From the NCBI GenBank assembly GCA_030407005.1, contig JAUDYN010000001.1:1426001-1490000 (forward strand): a stretch of DNA of 64,000 bases, read 5' to 3'. Shown piece by piece: positions 12,209 to 27,665 of the stretch. The notes below the pieces were generated by a model. That model saw nothing but the letters and a program-made list of their open reading frames with translations, searched no databases and had not been told where the DNA came from. Each line of letters starts with the position of its first letter. The stretch's first letter is position 1. Made by a program: the position numbers and the translations under genes. Origin of the DNA: Desarmillaria ectypa (Eukaryota; Basidiomycota; Agaricomycetes; Agaricales; Physalacriaceae).

Positions 12209-12973
12209 ATCCCCAGGGGCGGCTCAAAGCTAACGTTTTCTCTTTTGTTTTCTAATGGAAGTGAGTCAAGATATTATCATTCACAGTTTACTTACTCAGG
12301 CCTCAGGGCCGAGAAGTTTGTCTTCGACTGTGGCATTTTTTGGTGGTATCTTCGTAAGACAACCCTATCGCTTGTTGCGTACCCGGATCCGCTTTTCTCC
12401 ATATACGAACAACGACGGTATCGAGAGGCACGGTAAATGCAGGCTCTACATACTAGCGCTCTCCTTAGAGGTCGGCGTAATCCCAGTCAACATAGTCATA
12501 GTATATAGTATGTCCACTCCGCGAAACCGGAAAGACTCACACCCACCCAAGGAAGACGGCATATAGAGTCCGTCGAAGAACAGTTGTTTATCACATTGTC
12601 ATTACAGGGCTACGAGGGGCCATCTAGAGATTTGACTGTAGATAAAATACGCTTAGCATCTCAGTTATGAATGTTATATAGCGCGATCTTCGAATCAGAG
12701 CATGCCGCGGGAATTTTTCACCGTCATGCAGTAAACCTAAACTCGTGAACAATCCAGGCGCGTGAAGGTCCAGGCGACGTTAAATGATATACCATTGTTC
12801 CTCCCTGACGAACACTAATATGCACTGATGATAGGCACCATATCACACTCATGGTAGAGAGAAGATTAATGACAGCAGACAGCCCTCAACACCCCAGTCT
12901 TCTTTTGTATGGAGATAAACCAAATATATTCTTTCCGCAAAACAATTGTTTGACAAGGCAGCACATTAATGCA

Positions 12974-14875
12974 TCAGATTTTGAATTCGAAGGCCCAAGT
13001 CGTCTGCGTATCTGTCTGGAAAATGGGGAAAGATACAGAGTTCCCGGAATACGCATGATTGACCCATCCCAAATCCGTCGGACCGCCGACCTGACCAAAA
13101 TGTCCTCCTGTAAACGAGAACTGAAAAGTGTTTACAGGAAGGGTCCCGGACTGAGGCAGGCCGACCGATGCAAGGTTATTAATAGTCAACTGCCAAGTCC
13201 CTGCGCATGCATGTTCATCGAAGGTTTAGTAAGAAACGCATGGAAAAAACTTACCGGTCCTCTGGCGGTTCCCAACTAATATTCGTACCCTATCAGACCC
13301 TACCACACCATACGAGTCAGCCAGTCTATCGGTGGACCCCGAGCTAGATACTCGATGGCCTGTCATATTCGTATTGTAATATTTGTACACCTGCCACTCT
13401 TCGAGTAAACAATCAGCAAGAGGAGGAGGGATCGGGTGCCAGAAGACTGACCTCCATTGGGCCAGTACCCAGTACCTGTCGCGTCGTTGACATTGGTCTT
13501 CCCGAGGAGACTTGCCAAGAAGTCGTGTAGCTGGGTTGTGGAGAGCCAGTTACCCCGCAAACCAGGAACGTTATAGCGTTCCAGACGTGCGATCCACCAC
13601 GCTGCTCCGGCCGGATTTTGCTCCGCGAAAACTCCATATTCATTGACGATTATTTGTTTCTGAGGAAGGCCGAATTGGCTTAATAGCTGATTTAAAATGG
13701 GAATGTTCGTTTGAAGATCGTCGTTCACATCTGAGGTCTAAGAGATATACGCATGTGTGAGAGAGGTGTAGCATTGTATATATGAGCAACATACGCTTCC
13801 TTCAAGATGCCAAACATACGCATCTGGAATGGTCTTGCTGCTCGCGACTTGCTTGAAGAAGTTGGTCCACCTGATCAGGTAAGCTTAAGGACGACGTAAC
13901 AATGCGAAGGAAGGAAAGTCTTGCCATGTATTTGATGTACTTGGTGAACTGGCTAAAGTCGGGCCAAAGAGTGGAACAGATGGTAAGTCGGATCTTGCGA
14001 TTGTCTTCAAGTCAATATATGCAGCTCTGCTTTTCAAGATGTCACCTTCACCTAAGGCGATGGTAGGTTCGATCCCACATAGTCAGCCATTGACTCTGGG
14101 CTTGAAAAAATGGCAGTTAGTAGGTAGTCACGAAGAGCATAACTGTACGCGTACGCCTATTCCAGAAGAACGTCAGGTCCGGCTCGTTCCATATATCTAT
14201 CTTGAGTCCGGGAGTCATGTTATTGGCTCGAATATCCGAGATGAGTCGGGTCAGATAATTATCAAAGTCCGTCCAGTTTCCGTTGTCTCCAGGATACGAC
14301 GCCGAAGAACCTTGGGTTCCGTCTGCACCCCATAGATCATGGAGTAAGAAAATGAATTCGGCACCGTATTTTCGTGTAGTCCGGTAGTTGGACAAGACAG
14401 ATGCAAATCGCGCCTAGAAACATATTACAGAACCTTACTCATCTCTACTAACGCCATATGAGACTTACAGGGTACTGTCCGAAAATCCATCCTCGTCCTG
14501 GAGAAAGCACTTGAGCTCCCCCGGCCCTCGCGTAGTTGAATCCCATTTCTAGATCTGGGTGAACCTCTGAAAGTAGACTGAAACCGAAAAGAGCGAACCC
14601 GTGTAGAAATGGTCGGGAATTTGGTTGGGAGTGTCAGGAATCCCATAGATAAAACCTGCAAGATGTAATTCAATGTTAGCAACACTCGCCACACAATACT
14701 TTCGCTACGTACCAGATGCCAAGTGCAAAGGAGTTCCAAGGTTCGTCGAAAGGTCGACAGTGGTGATCTGACTGGAACTCTGCCTTTTCCAAGTCCTTTC
14801 GGGCTCGAAGACAGCGGTCCGGCAGTCCGAAAGAGAAGCAAAAGGCAGCAGTAAAATTGCAGCGAGAAGAAACAT
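12974..14875 (-). CDS. Secreted glycoside hydrolase, clan GH-A (GH39-like)
   Basis: Ten exons: 14713..14875, 14599..14655, 14469..14566, 14155..14413, 14052..14100, 13925..13993, 13795..13870, 13452..13737, 13255..13398, 12974..13200; 475 aa. The start at 14875 gives a clean signal peptide (MFLLAAILLLPFASLS). The (beta/alpha)8 core carries the acid/base motif WNEPD (Glu183) and a nucleophile-like VNEYGVF (Glu290), the pair expected of clan GH-A retaining enzymes. A C-terminal beta-rich domain (VRILVGNR, GTWQLTINNL) resembles fungal GH39 proteins; the family assignment is by resemblance only. Likely role: extracellular attack on plant or fungal wall polysaccharide. Intron 13871..13924 needs a GC donor. 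A TATA box sits about 30 bp upstream of the ATG, implying a very short leader. Confidence 0.85.
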
Positions 14876-15235
14876 CTTGAGGTAGTAGTCATCATGCCGT
14901 CTTATAAACCATGAATCCGTATATCATCGCGCCGGAGCACAGCTCTTGGCAATTCTCATGAGCAAAGCGGGCCGCTCAGAAGCCCATGTGGACTGACACT
15001 GGGAAGGAGAAGGTGTGGATCGGGCAAAGACTGGAAGTTTCTCGGGAGATGGGAAACGGAGTAGTCCCAACATGTTCATACCTAGGTAAAATTCCTCAAG
15101 TTGAGAAAACATGTTTGCAAAGGTTTAGACATCAACAAACATGACACCAGGTGTTGACGATCTGATAGTGAACTCTGAAAGTGGTTACATGCCATTTTAC
15201 ATCAATAAACCAAATACATACACTAGTCGGGAGAG
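14876..15235. other. Intergenic
   Basis: 5' flank of the glycosidase and 3' flank of the PTPA gene. Only a TATA box was recognised. Confidence 0.6.
14901..14908 (-). promoter_or_regulatory. TATA box of glycosidase gene
   Basis: GGTTTATAAGACG on the minus strand, about 30 bp upstream of the ATG at 14875. Confidence 0.45.
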
Positions 15236-16684
15236 TCAATCAAACGGCACTGGTCTTATACCAGGACCAGCTAGTCTCAGCCCAGGGTGCTGTTCCTTCT
15301 CAGCTTTAGCAGCCGCAAATACAGAAGGAACAGGGATACCGCAACAGTCGCCCCAACCAACTTCTCGCTGACCAGCAGCGCCTGTATCACCGTGAACATG
15401 TCCGTGGAGCTCATCCATATTCGCATCCTTCGGAGGCGGAGGGCCTTCATACGGAAGTATGGAACCGAAAAGAAAGTGCTGCATTACAGGGAGCTTATTC
15501 AGGACCTCTGCACGATACATCTTCAACATTCCGGAGTTGACTTTGTCCCATGTCTTGACCTAAGGAGTGTGTGAGAGGAGTGTTGGACTAGATGATGGTG
15601 CACGTACAGCCGAAATATCATCTAGCATGGGAGAGTGCCACCTGAGCGATGCGGTTTTAATCTGTTGAGGTACCATGGGTCATCGAAAAGAGCAGCGTAA
15701 AATAATACTGTATGACGAACCGAGTTGATGAATTTAATACAGGCGAAATAGATATAATGTTTAGCGTATTCATTTACAATTTCTGCGTCGTGAATAGCCT
15801 TTGGTCGGATATATTTGTGACCTTGTGGTCATGAGCAGGAGATGTAATAGTGTGTTAGGACCGTACCTCGAAGTTGGGCAGATCCGAATAGAAAGGGTAG
15901 GAAATGGTAATCATCCAGTCCCCATACGCCATGAGAACCAGCTGGTTCTAGCCAATACGTCGACTGTAAGACCCGCATCACTTCAATATATCTAAACAGA
16001 AATTAATGGAGCGGCCAGCAATTGGGTGATTAACTCACCTCCAAAAGACCTTGATCACCAAGGCTTTATGATCACCTTCTTGGATGACACCGAGACGTTC
16101 AAGACATATTCTAAATAGACGGCCTTCAATTGATGAATACAGAAGAAGTAAACAACGTACAGCCAACACAAGAAGTTGAGCTCCATGCCACTCCCGTAAT
16201 CTATCCGAGCGCGACTACCCCAAGCTTCGTTGAAATACATAGACACTTCGGGCAAGGCCTCCTGAGGAAGACCTTTAATCTTTGCATGCAAAGACGTCGA
16301 GGCCTATTGAAGTTTAAAGACAGTACATCGAACACAAATGTTGTTATGCACCTCCGTGACCTTGTCATAAAATATCCTAAACGCAGGATTACCAAACCGA
16401 GACGCAGAATTCTCAACTGGAGGAGTATCCTTCGCAATAGATTCGACGACTTTGAGGACCTCCAATATAGATTCAACACCCTATGCATGTATTAGAGCTC
16501 GTCAGACTCCAAGAACGTGTCCACGCACTGAAGAAGTCTCACACTCATCAGTCAGCTTTACACCGACGACCGTCTCGTTCAGCGCCTCGATGTAGGAAAT
16601 AATTGAATTGTAAGTCTGGGAAGTTTGGAAAGCTTGAAGCTGCTCCTGCGATAAAATGGCCTTCGCCGGTATCTGGAAAGTCAT
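15236..16684 (-). CDS. Serine/threonine phosphatase 2A activator (PTPA, peptidyl-prolyl isomerase)
   Basis: Eight exons: 16529..16684, 16352..16480, 16161..16303, 16039..16110, 15867..15991, 15721..15821, 15608..15661, 15236..15559; 367 aa. PTPA/Rrd signatures are in order: [99 protein letters not shown] and [13 protein letters not shown]. Near the C-terminus is [16 protein letters not shown]/Rrd proteins fold and activate the PP2A catalytic subunit in cytosol and nucleus. The ATG at 16684 is the only sensible start. The linker between LPYEG and GWGDCC is unusually Gly/Pro/His rich. I cannot decide between the Rrd1 and Rrd2 subtypes. It is divergent from RRP14. Confidence 0.93.
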
Positions 16685-16764
16685 ATTGCAGGTGGTGGTT
16701 CTTAGTGAAGAATCGATGGGCTTATGTAATTGTAGGTCCAAAATTTTGTTTCTCTTTGACGGCC
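16685..16764. promoter_or_regulatory. 80-bp bidirectional promoter (PTPA / RRP14)
   Basis: Only 80 bp separate the ATGs of the divergent PTPA and RRP14 genes, so both core promoters and 5' UTRs must overlap here. No TATA box was seen, as expected for housekeeping genes. Confidence 0.6.
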
Positions 16765-18181
16765 ATGCCTACGTCAACTGCAGATCTCCAGGCGTCCTTG
16801 GAACGGCACAACGCAATATTTGAGCAGTTGCTGAAGCATATTCCTGCAAAGCACTACCTTGTGCAAGACAATGACGAGCAGGTCGGATTTTTAACAAATT
16901 ACAGTGACTGCGTACATAACACACTGTCCAGGTCGCATCCAAGTACCAGAAGCATAGTAAGAAACAAAAGGCGCCCAAACAGCTTATCAAAGAGGCTTCC
17001 AAAAGGGCAAGGCGCGAAAAGGTACGTCTTTTCTATTTGCGATATCTCAAAAAACCCACTTTTCGCTGGGCAGCTTGATCCTGACAACAACAAGAGTGTC
17101 ATAGACATACAAAACGAGCTTGCCAAACAATCTTCGACGTCCAAAGGCAAACGTAAAGCTGTGAACCCTCCGTTGGATGAAAATCCAGACTCTAGCGAGG
17201 GTATGATGGACGTTGACATTGATTTGGGAGACGATTCGAAAAATGAAGATGAAAAAGCGGAAACTCCGCCTACAACTATCGTTCCAATGCCCCAGTCTAA
17301 TGGAATCATGGCTTTGCGTCAGAAGCTGCACCACAAGATGGCGGAGGTTAGGAGAGGCGGACATGGAGGAGAGGCTGGTGACAGGGATGAACTTCTGGAG
17401 GAGCGTAGACGCCAGCGCGCTGCTATGCGAGAACGCCGTCGGAAGGAAACAAGGGAGAGAATTAAGCGTGAGGAAGAAACGAAGGGCAAGAAGGGCAAAG
17501 ACAAAGAAAAAAAGGATACGCGAGCACAGGGAAATATAACAAAGGTCAGTCTCGATAATTTTGTTCGTGCGAATAAGATTTTGACAATGTATAGACCCAA
17601 CTGCTTATCCCGGATGAACCTTCATCCTCCAGAAAGCCCCCGTCTCGCGGTCCCCAAGCAAACTTTATCAATGTCACATTTTCCACCATTGCAGGCACCT
17701 CTTCAAAGAAAGGGTCACATTTAAAAACGTCTGCCGACCCTACCCAGGCTTTGGAGCAGCTTGAGGCTCGCAAAGAACGTCTCGCTGCCTTGCCTGAAGA
17801 CAAAAGGAAAGCGATCGAGGAAAAGGATAAGATCGAGAAAGCCGAAGCCCGTTTGGAAGGCGTCAAATTGAAGGATGACGAGGGGCGTCTGAAGAAGGCG
17901 GCTAAACGGAAGGAGAAGGAGAAAGTGAAGAGCAAAAAAGTTTGGTACGTGTTCTGTTGTCCTCCTCAGGGATACGCGCCTGATTTTTTTTTTCTTTCAG
18001 GGATGAGCGGAAGGAGCAAGTTGCTGCTTCTATGGCTGCGAAGCAGAAAAAGCGGTCTGATAACATTGCAATGCGGAACGAGCGGAAGAAGGGTAATGTC
18101 AAGAGCAAGATAAAAGCCCGGCCTGGCTTCGAAGGCAAGTCATTTGGGAAAGGTAAATCTAGCGGCGGGAAGAAGAAGTGA
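16765..18181 (+). CDS. RRP14: Ribosome biogenesis protein Rrp14 / SURF6
   Basis: Exons 16765..16881, 16932..17021, 17074..17544, 17595..17944, 18001..18181; 402 aa. The N-terminal Rrp14-N domain reads LERHNAIFEQLLKHIPAKHY then a basic KQKAPKQLIKEASKRARREK. A Ser/Asp-rich acidic linker (MMDVDIDLGDD) follows. The C-terminal SURF6 domain begins near ALRQKLHHKMAEVR and is a long, highly charged helical region (ERRRQRAAMRERRRKE, KDKEKKDTR) ending in VWDERKEQVAASMAAKQKKR and a Lys/Gly tail. Rrp14/SURF6 binds pre-rRNA and is needed for 60S and 40S subunit maturation in the nucleolus. The basic tail probably contacts RNA. The domain order matches the family. Confidence 0.92.
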
Positions 18182-18887
18182 TGTACGCTGTGTAACACAA
18201 CATTCGCTGCTCTTTGCTATGATCACATCTTTTGAAATCCATGTCTGGTTTAAGCAACCGGATCTCTGAGAGCATCTGTCTTCAAGGATCCGACATAAAG
18301 TGTAAATAGCATTTTTACGCCAACCCGTAAAAGTACGATGTCACCGGTGAGCCGTCTAATGCATACACGATGAAAATTATTTTATAACTGCTCCGACAGG
18401 TGATTTGCACCAAGCTCCCCACGATGGAACCCCTTCAAAAGCCCTCGAACGAATTATCCCCTGAGACTACCTAGCATCATAGAATCTCATCGGTGAACAC
18501 TTGTTTGCAGAGAAACCGCACTGGCTGAAACAGCGAGAAAGCAAGGCCTACAGCGACACCAGACCCCGAGCGTAAATGATACACTCCCGATTACTTAGTT
18601 GGCTAAAAAGGCTTTTTCCGAGTCAATCTAAGAACGATACTCTGGGTTCGGCTTCGACAAGTTTACTGGAGTGTCTCCTTCACGTTATTACTAATCGTCA
18701 CCCGTAATCTAGATGTCTTACGGCGCAGCTTACGCGAATCTCTCAGCAAATTCAAATTAGCGACACACCTTTGCCGCAGTCATATAAAGGGGAGAATGAA
18801 TTCTTTGAACTGCGGTCTGCTACGGCGCTCTTCATCATCCAGCTTTAAAGGCCACTCGAAACCTTTCTCACTACCAACATCTTCACC
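18182..18887. other. Intergenic
   Basis: 3' flank of RRP14 and the promoter of the small orphan gene. No further features recognised. Confidence 0.55.
18783..18789 (+). promoter_or_regulatory. TATA box of small orphan gene
   Basis: CATATAAAGGGG, about 100 bp upstream of the ATG at 18888. Confidence 0.45.
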
Positions 18888-19325
18888 ATGATCGATACTA
18901 CCCTCGTCGTTCCGTCGCCTTCATACAGTACTACTGGACGTCAGCTCAGATTCATAGAATCTCCTTCACAGCGTAATGCTAGGCGCCATTTCATCAGGCA
19001 GGGAGAGGGACAAAATCGTGTGGAGGACTGGGTACGAGGTCAGCAGGAGCAGAAGCGTTCGTTGTGGGGAACCGTTACAGTTCGCGAGGTTCACAGGGAA
19101 CTATATATCCACCATCCCAATCTCTTCACCATTCCAGAAGATCCCATCCGTTCCAGTTCGCCTAGCTACTCGGCGCTGCATATCCACTCTGATGAGGAAG
19201 AACCCTTTATTCTCTACTCCTCAGTACCATTGAGGTCATCCTATAATCCCCAGATAATATATTCGACCCCCTTGCCGTCATCTACGAAAAAATCGTTGCG
19301 CCGGCCCAAGCATCTACGGCACTGA
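18888..19325 (+). CDS. Small hypothetical protein, 145 aa, single exon
   Basis: Uninterrupted frame with a good start context (CTTCACCATG), a TATA box about 100 bp upstream and AATAAA-like signals downstream. It has no signal peptide or membrane helix. Composition is rich in Ser, Pro, Arg and Glu; SPSQRNARRHFIRQGEG suggests a basic, partly disordered protein, ending in a basic KKSLRRPKHLRH tail. Not recognised. A taxon-restricted soluble or nuclear protein is plausible; a spurious frame is the alternative. Confidence 0.5.
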   Translation: MIDTTLVVPSPSYSTTGRQLRFIESPSQRNARRHFIRQGEGQNRVEDWVRGQQEQKRSLWGTVTVREVHRELYIHHPNLFTIPEDPIRSSSPSYSALHIHSDEEEPFILYSSVPLRSSYNPQIIYSTPLPSSTKKSLRRPKHLRH

Positions 19326-19837
19326 CAACGCCTGTCCGGCTTAGACTCTATTCCAGAGGAGATCACCAGGCGCCATACCTTTTGTCGGATATTTTCATCG
19401 GCCATACCCACCATTACCAGAGCAGACGCTCCACCTCAAATTTGGAGGTGTAAACATTTTCCTCCTCCCAGAACAAGGCTTATTTTCTTTGTGTAGTTGG
19501 ACATGATGAGAGGTTGCGAGGAATCCTTAGTTGCAACACAGTACTATATCCCGATAATAAATTCTTTCTTTCCAATGAATCTCAAATGATAGCACCTACA
19601 ACTAGTGGCATAAATAAAATGTGAGTAAATCAGGTAAATAAATAAAAATTCGGTGCCTTAGCCCTTCCAAACATTTCCATTCACGATGGGGGAACGTTGG
19701 AGAGTCCGTGGCCTGATGGTAGATGATCAAGTGGCGGTGCCCGTGCATATGAAGACCCCGAGTTCGCTGTTGTCGATGATGACCAGACACCTCGGTTTCA
19801 TGTCCCACGGCTCTTCCACTACCGCGACGTGTAAGCG
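19326..19837. other. Intergenic upstream of PEX1
   Basis: About 0.5 kb with no recognised feature. Confidence 0.55.
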
Positions 19838-23908
<4,071 letters not shown>

Positions 23909-24440
23909 CACAGATAACACGTACTAAGTCCCCTAGGTACCGACGCTCATTTTTTCTAACATTGCCTACTATACATATGAGAAACCTTATTCACGATATT
24001 AACTGTTAAGAGCTGAGGTAGAATAGGAATATATACGAGCTGTAGACGCACTCAATAAATCCTATTTTGAGGAAGCAAAGTGAGAGAGTTAGAATCCAAT
24101 TGCCTAAGAGGGAATCGAAGGGTAATTAGCAGGCATCGGGCGTAAACATTCTTCTTACACTTAAATTCACACGCAAAGGTAATGGGGCTGAACTTTGTTC
24201 GATTGAAGAGATACCCCTCAAGCACATTGCGACATAGCTACTCAAGAAATTTAGAGAGAACGAGAAATTTCTATGACTACGTAGAGAAAGGAAGTGGAGG
24301 CTTATTCATACTGCCCTTAGTCATCATCCACAACATTAACGATCGAGTGACTACAGTTCGACAGGATGGACCAGTCAGAATTCATGACATTTTACGGGTA
24401 CTAGTCTTTGAGCTAGAATGACGAGCAGAGACTGATTTGC
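23909..24440. other. Intergenic
   Basis: 3' flank of PEX1. A 79-codon plus frame (24182-24421) is not recognised and may belong to the decayed kinase-like gene that follows. Confidence 0.45.
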
Positions 24441-24845
24441 TGTGGCCATGGAACGCGTAGGTAGCAGATTGAAATTAGGCAGCCCGCTTCCGCATGGCAT
24501 GAAGTATGTGCATTTGACATACTCCGTATTTTCCTTCGACTTATTCTGTCACAGAAAGGATATGTTTGATATATATAATGATATTGGCCGACTCTACCTA
24601 TGTCACAACGACATACGCTACTCGAACTTTCTATCAGCACTGCTGGAGGATCAAGGAGGTCTACCCAGCTTGTCTTCCCTATTCACTGGTTGGACTTATA
24701 GTTGGCGTGCTGCGGACTTTGATCTGATGAAGTTCTCTACCGAAAGTAACATTTTGGACCTATCATTCGTCTTACATCCACCGTCTTTTAGCCAACGTTC
24801 CGTACGGGTGTATCGTAGAACCACGGGAATGGTAAGCTTTAATTA
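24441..24845 (+). pseudogene. Relic of a basidiomycete protein kinase-like gene
   Basis: One frame contains LCHNDIRYSNFLSA followed by GLPSLSSLFTGWTYSWRAADFDLMKF. This resembles the catalytic loop (HNDxRxxN) and DFD/DFG region of the phosphotransferase-like kinases common in mushrooms. The downstream block SYIHRLLANVPYGCIVEPRE, typical of the same family, lies in a different frame with no usable splice site between (about 24740-24765), so a frameshift is implied. The ATP-binding N-lobe is not visible. I read it as a 5'-truncated, frameshifted remnant. Confidence 0.55.
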
Positions 24846-25030
24846 AATGGTACCCTATAAAATTAACCAGTGTACAGCGGTGGATGGGTATCATAATACC
24901 GAATATGCTGGTCGCTGCTTCCACTCCTCCAATGCCAAGACCGTAGCCTAATAAATTTTTATCCTTTAAAGAATGGCATACAGCCTTAGTCTTAGTAAAT
25001 TCAAATGCTTGCCCGTTTCTTGGCTTTTTT

Positions 25031-25083
25031 GATTTCATGAATATTATCAATAGCCCTGAAAGACATAGTTCCCACAGTAGCGA
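25031..25083 (-). pseudogene. Relic exon of an AADC duplicate
   Basis: On the minus strand the block VATVGTMSFRAIDNIHEI aligns with [18 protein letters not shown] of the intact decarboxylase just upstream (exon 26286..26348). The acceptor is preserved (TTTGTCAG before the exon). No neighbouring exons are recoverable, so this is a leftover of a tandem copy. Confidence 0.65.
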
Positions 25084-25347
25084 CTGACAAATGGGAGCGT
25101 TACAGCTACTCACATTTGACTCACAGCGTGCTAAATCCAGCTGACATCTCCCCCTTACCTTGAAGAATTAAGCCAATGATATATGGTACATCGTTATGAC
25201 CCGGCTTTTGCCATCAAATTTGGCAATATTCCAGCTGGCCAAGCTAAATTTGAGCAAGAGTTCGAGCCGAATATTAGTTATCGGCTCCTCAGGTAATTCG
25301 GTGCAGTTTCCATCTCTTGTTGTGAATCTCATGTAATAACAGATTCA

Positions 25348-27321
25348 TTATGACGCGTATTTCTCCGACTGTTCATCCCATTCATCAATCGACCAGGTCG
25401 CCTCCTTCAGAATGGTGTCGAAAGCATTCCGTATGTCTCTCTCGTTCGTTAGCACCGCGCCAACAGCGAAACGTATGCAAACTACTCCATTCAGATGTGT
25501 CTGCGTGAGATAGATATCGTCGCGAGCCGATATACGACTGAAAAATGTCGTATTAAGTATATTCAAGGACTCTGTTGTCCGTTGCTTTTGAGAAGGGGGG
25601 TCTAATCGGAATACAGTCAGTCCGAAAGAAGGCGGGGTGACAATCTTGATGATATTGAATTGTTTTACTAAACTGACGAAGAGATCGTTAAGACCGATTG
25701 ACTACAGGGAAGTAAGTATGCAGGCCTGTATAACATAAAGAAGGGAAAAATACAACCTTTCGGATATGCTGTTGGAAACCTTGAACGCCGAAACTGCGCA
25801 AGACGAACCAAAACTTCAAGGACCGGAATCTTCTACCAAGCCCCAAGTGCCAGTTTCGGTAATCGATAGCCGTGTCTGGGTGTAATAATTCAGCATTCAC
25901 TGTCAGTGCAGAGATATGGAAAACCTGACCGGCATCGCCTTGCTTCGTTCTGAGAAACGGCGGAGTTATGTCTAACGCTTCTGTGAGGAATTTCCGGTTC
26001 TTGACCCACAGTGTGGAGGCATCAAAGTTCACGAGCCCCCACTGAAACGTAGCAGGTCAGGGCAGTGCGTATGAATGGACAGGCTTTGGAAGACCTTGTG
26101 GAAATTGGTACAGAAAGAGTCTGCAAACTCGTTGATTTCGTCTAGATAACCGACTTCTCTATACTCAGGACAGCTAAATGCGACACCGGCCCAAGCAGCA
26201 TCGACGTGAACACGAAGATAAGGATGATACTTAGCTGTTCATACAATTAAACATATCTTTCCGTGCTTACGTTTCATAGACTTACCAACTTGTCTAATCT
26301 CACGAAGATTATCGATAGCTCCTGAAGATGTAGTCCCTACAGTAGCAACTAATGCAGAAACGTTAGCGACCACTGGACTATTGAGACATAAGAAGACGAG
26401 CTACTCAAAACAAAGGGCTTTTTGCCAGCCTTCGCGTCCTCTTCCAAGGCAGACCTGAGAGTGCCACCTCTCAAGGAATAATTGTCCTCGGACTTGACAT
26501 CTAATATACGTACAGACAACCCTAGGACCATCCCGGCTTTTACACCAAGAGAGTGGGTCTGCGACGTTGTATAGATAACGAGTTCCTCAAGCTTTGTATC
26601 CGGATGCTCTCGCTGGTAAGATGCGCGTGCGGCCACAATAGCAACCATGGCTGAGTCCGATGCAGATGATTGGATCACTCCACCGCCGATTCCAGATTCA
26701 TTCATGAAACTAGGAGCAAGGCCAAGTAGTTTCGCTGCCCAGTCTATGACGATGACCTCTAATTCACTGCATGCGGGGCTAGAAGCCCACTAACACACAT
26801 CGCTAAGCCGGAGTATTCGATCATAATTGTGGAGCAATGCTTACATTAAAGCCAGGATTACTGACGCTGGACGAATAGAGGTCGCCGAGAATACCCTCAA
26901 ATGTGCATGCCGTTGGAAAATATGCAAAAAATGAAGGGTGCTGCCAATGTGTAAGACCTATGATTACTTATCAAGTTGATCAGAACAAAACAAGAAAGCA
27001 AGCAAGCACACCAGGTACGATGAGCCTTTGATAATCGTCGGCAATGGTCTGGAAATCCTCTCCATTTTCGGGGGGAGCCGCTGAATGGCAAGCGCTGTTA
27101 ATGGCACAAGCTGCATGAGTACTTCTCGTTACTCACAGGGCACCAGAGGTTTGAGATAACCAGGCTGGACATTAGCTACTACCGGTTTGTTCCGCAATGA
27201 ATAGTGATAGTCGCAAATGCGATCGATTGCCTGATAGCCAGCTTTGCGGAATCTGTGAATGGAGATCAGTAGTTGCTTAGACAGCTCAAAACAAGACAGA
27301 AACTCGCTGCTCGATATCCAT
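25348..27321 (-). CDS. PLP-dependent aromatic L-amino acid decarboxylase (group II)
   Basis: Ten exons: 27308..27321 (14 nt), 27137..27252, 27012..27080, 26845..26957, 26405..26789, 26286..26348, 26095..26234, 25930..26041, 25757..25875, 25348..25701; 494 aa. The start [15 protein letters not shown] is the usual AADC N-terminus. Key blocks: [28 protein letters not shown] (PLP phosphate), [22 protein letters not shown] (His and Asp contacting PLP), and the Schiff-base Lys300 in SFCTNFHK. The C-terminal half contains [19 protein letters not shown]. It decarboxylates tyrosine, DOPA, tryptophan or phenylalanine; which one is not evident. The family's usual NPHKW is NFHKW here, split by an intron after Lys. 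The first intron (27253..27307) has a GC donor. A decayed copy lies immediately downstream. Confidence 0.9.
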
Positions 27322-27665
27322 TTCAGTCAGTGATGATGGTAGTTCGAATGGAGATTCCCGCCGCCCGGCCTTTCGGATTTGTTTTTACCCCAAGATGATA
27401 TTCTGAGATGAGAAAAGGTGTCGATCCAAACATGAGGTAGACGTATTCATTGGACCACAAGGGTAAGGTGGAAAGTCGGTACCATTTGAAAGCTACATTA
27501 AGTATACGGTACCAACATATAATATTGTGGCTGAGTCCTGAAAACCGGCCTGATATCACAAATGCCTACAAAAAATCCCAACGCAAATGAATAAACCAAA
27601 TTAACGACAATTGATAAAGCAAACTGCGTATTTGAACCATACGGAGAAAGGTATCTGTGATATAA
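27322..27665. other. Intergenic
   Basis: 5' flank of the decarboxylase and 3' flank of SPA2; no other feature recognised. Confidence 0.55.

Larger units (their letters stand above)
10825..12973. other. Gene-free stretch, 2.1 kb
   Basis: Contains the promoter of the EgtB-like gene and one A/T-rich hairpin. Frames up to about 100 codons lack ATG context, domains or splice support; no gene is called. Confidence 0.5.
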
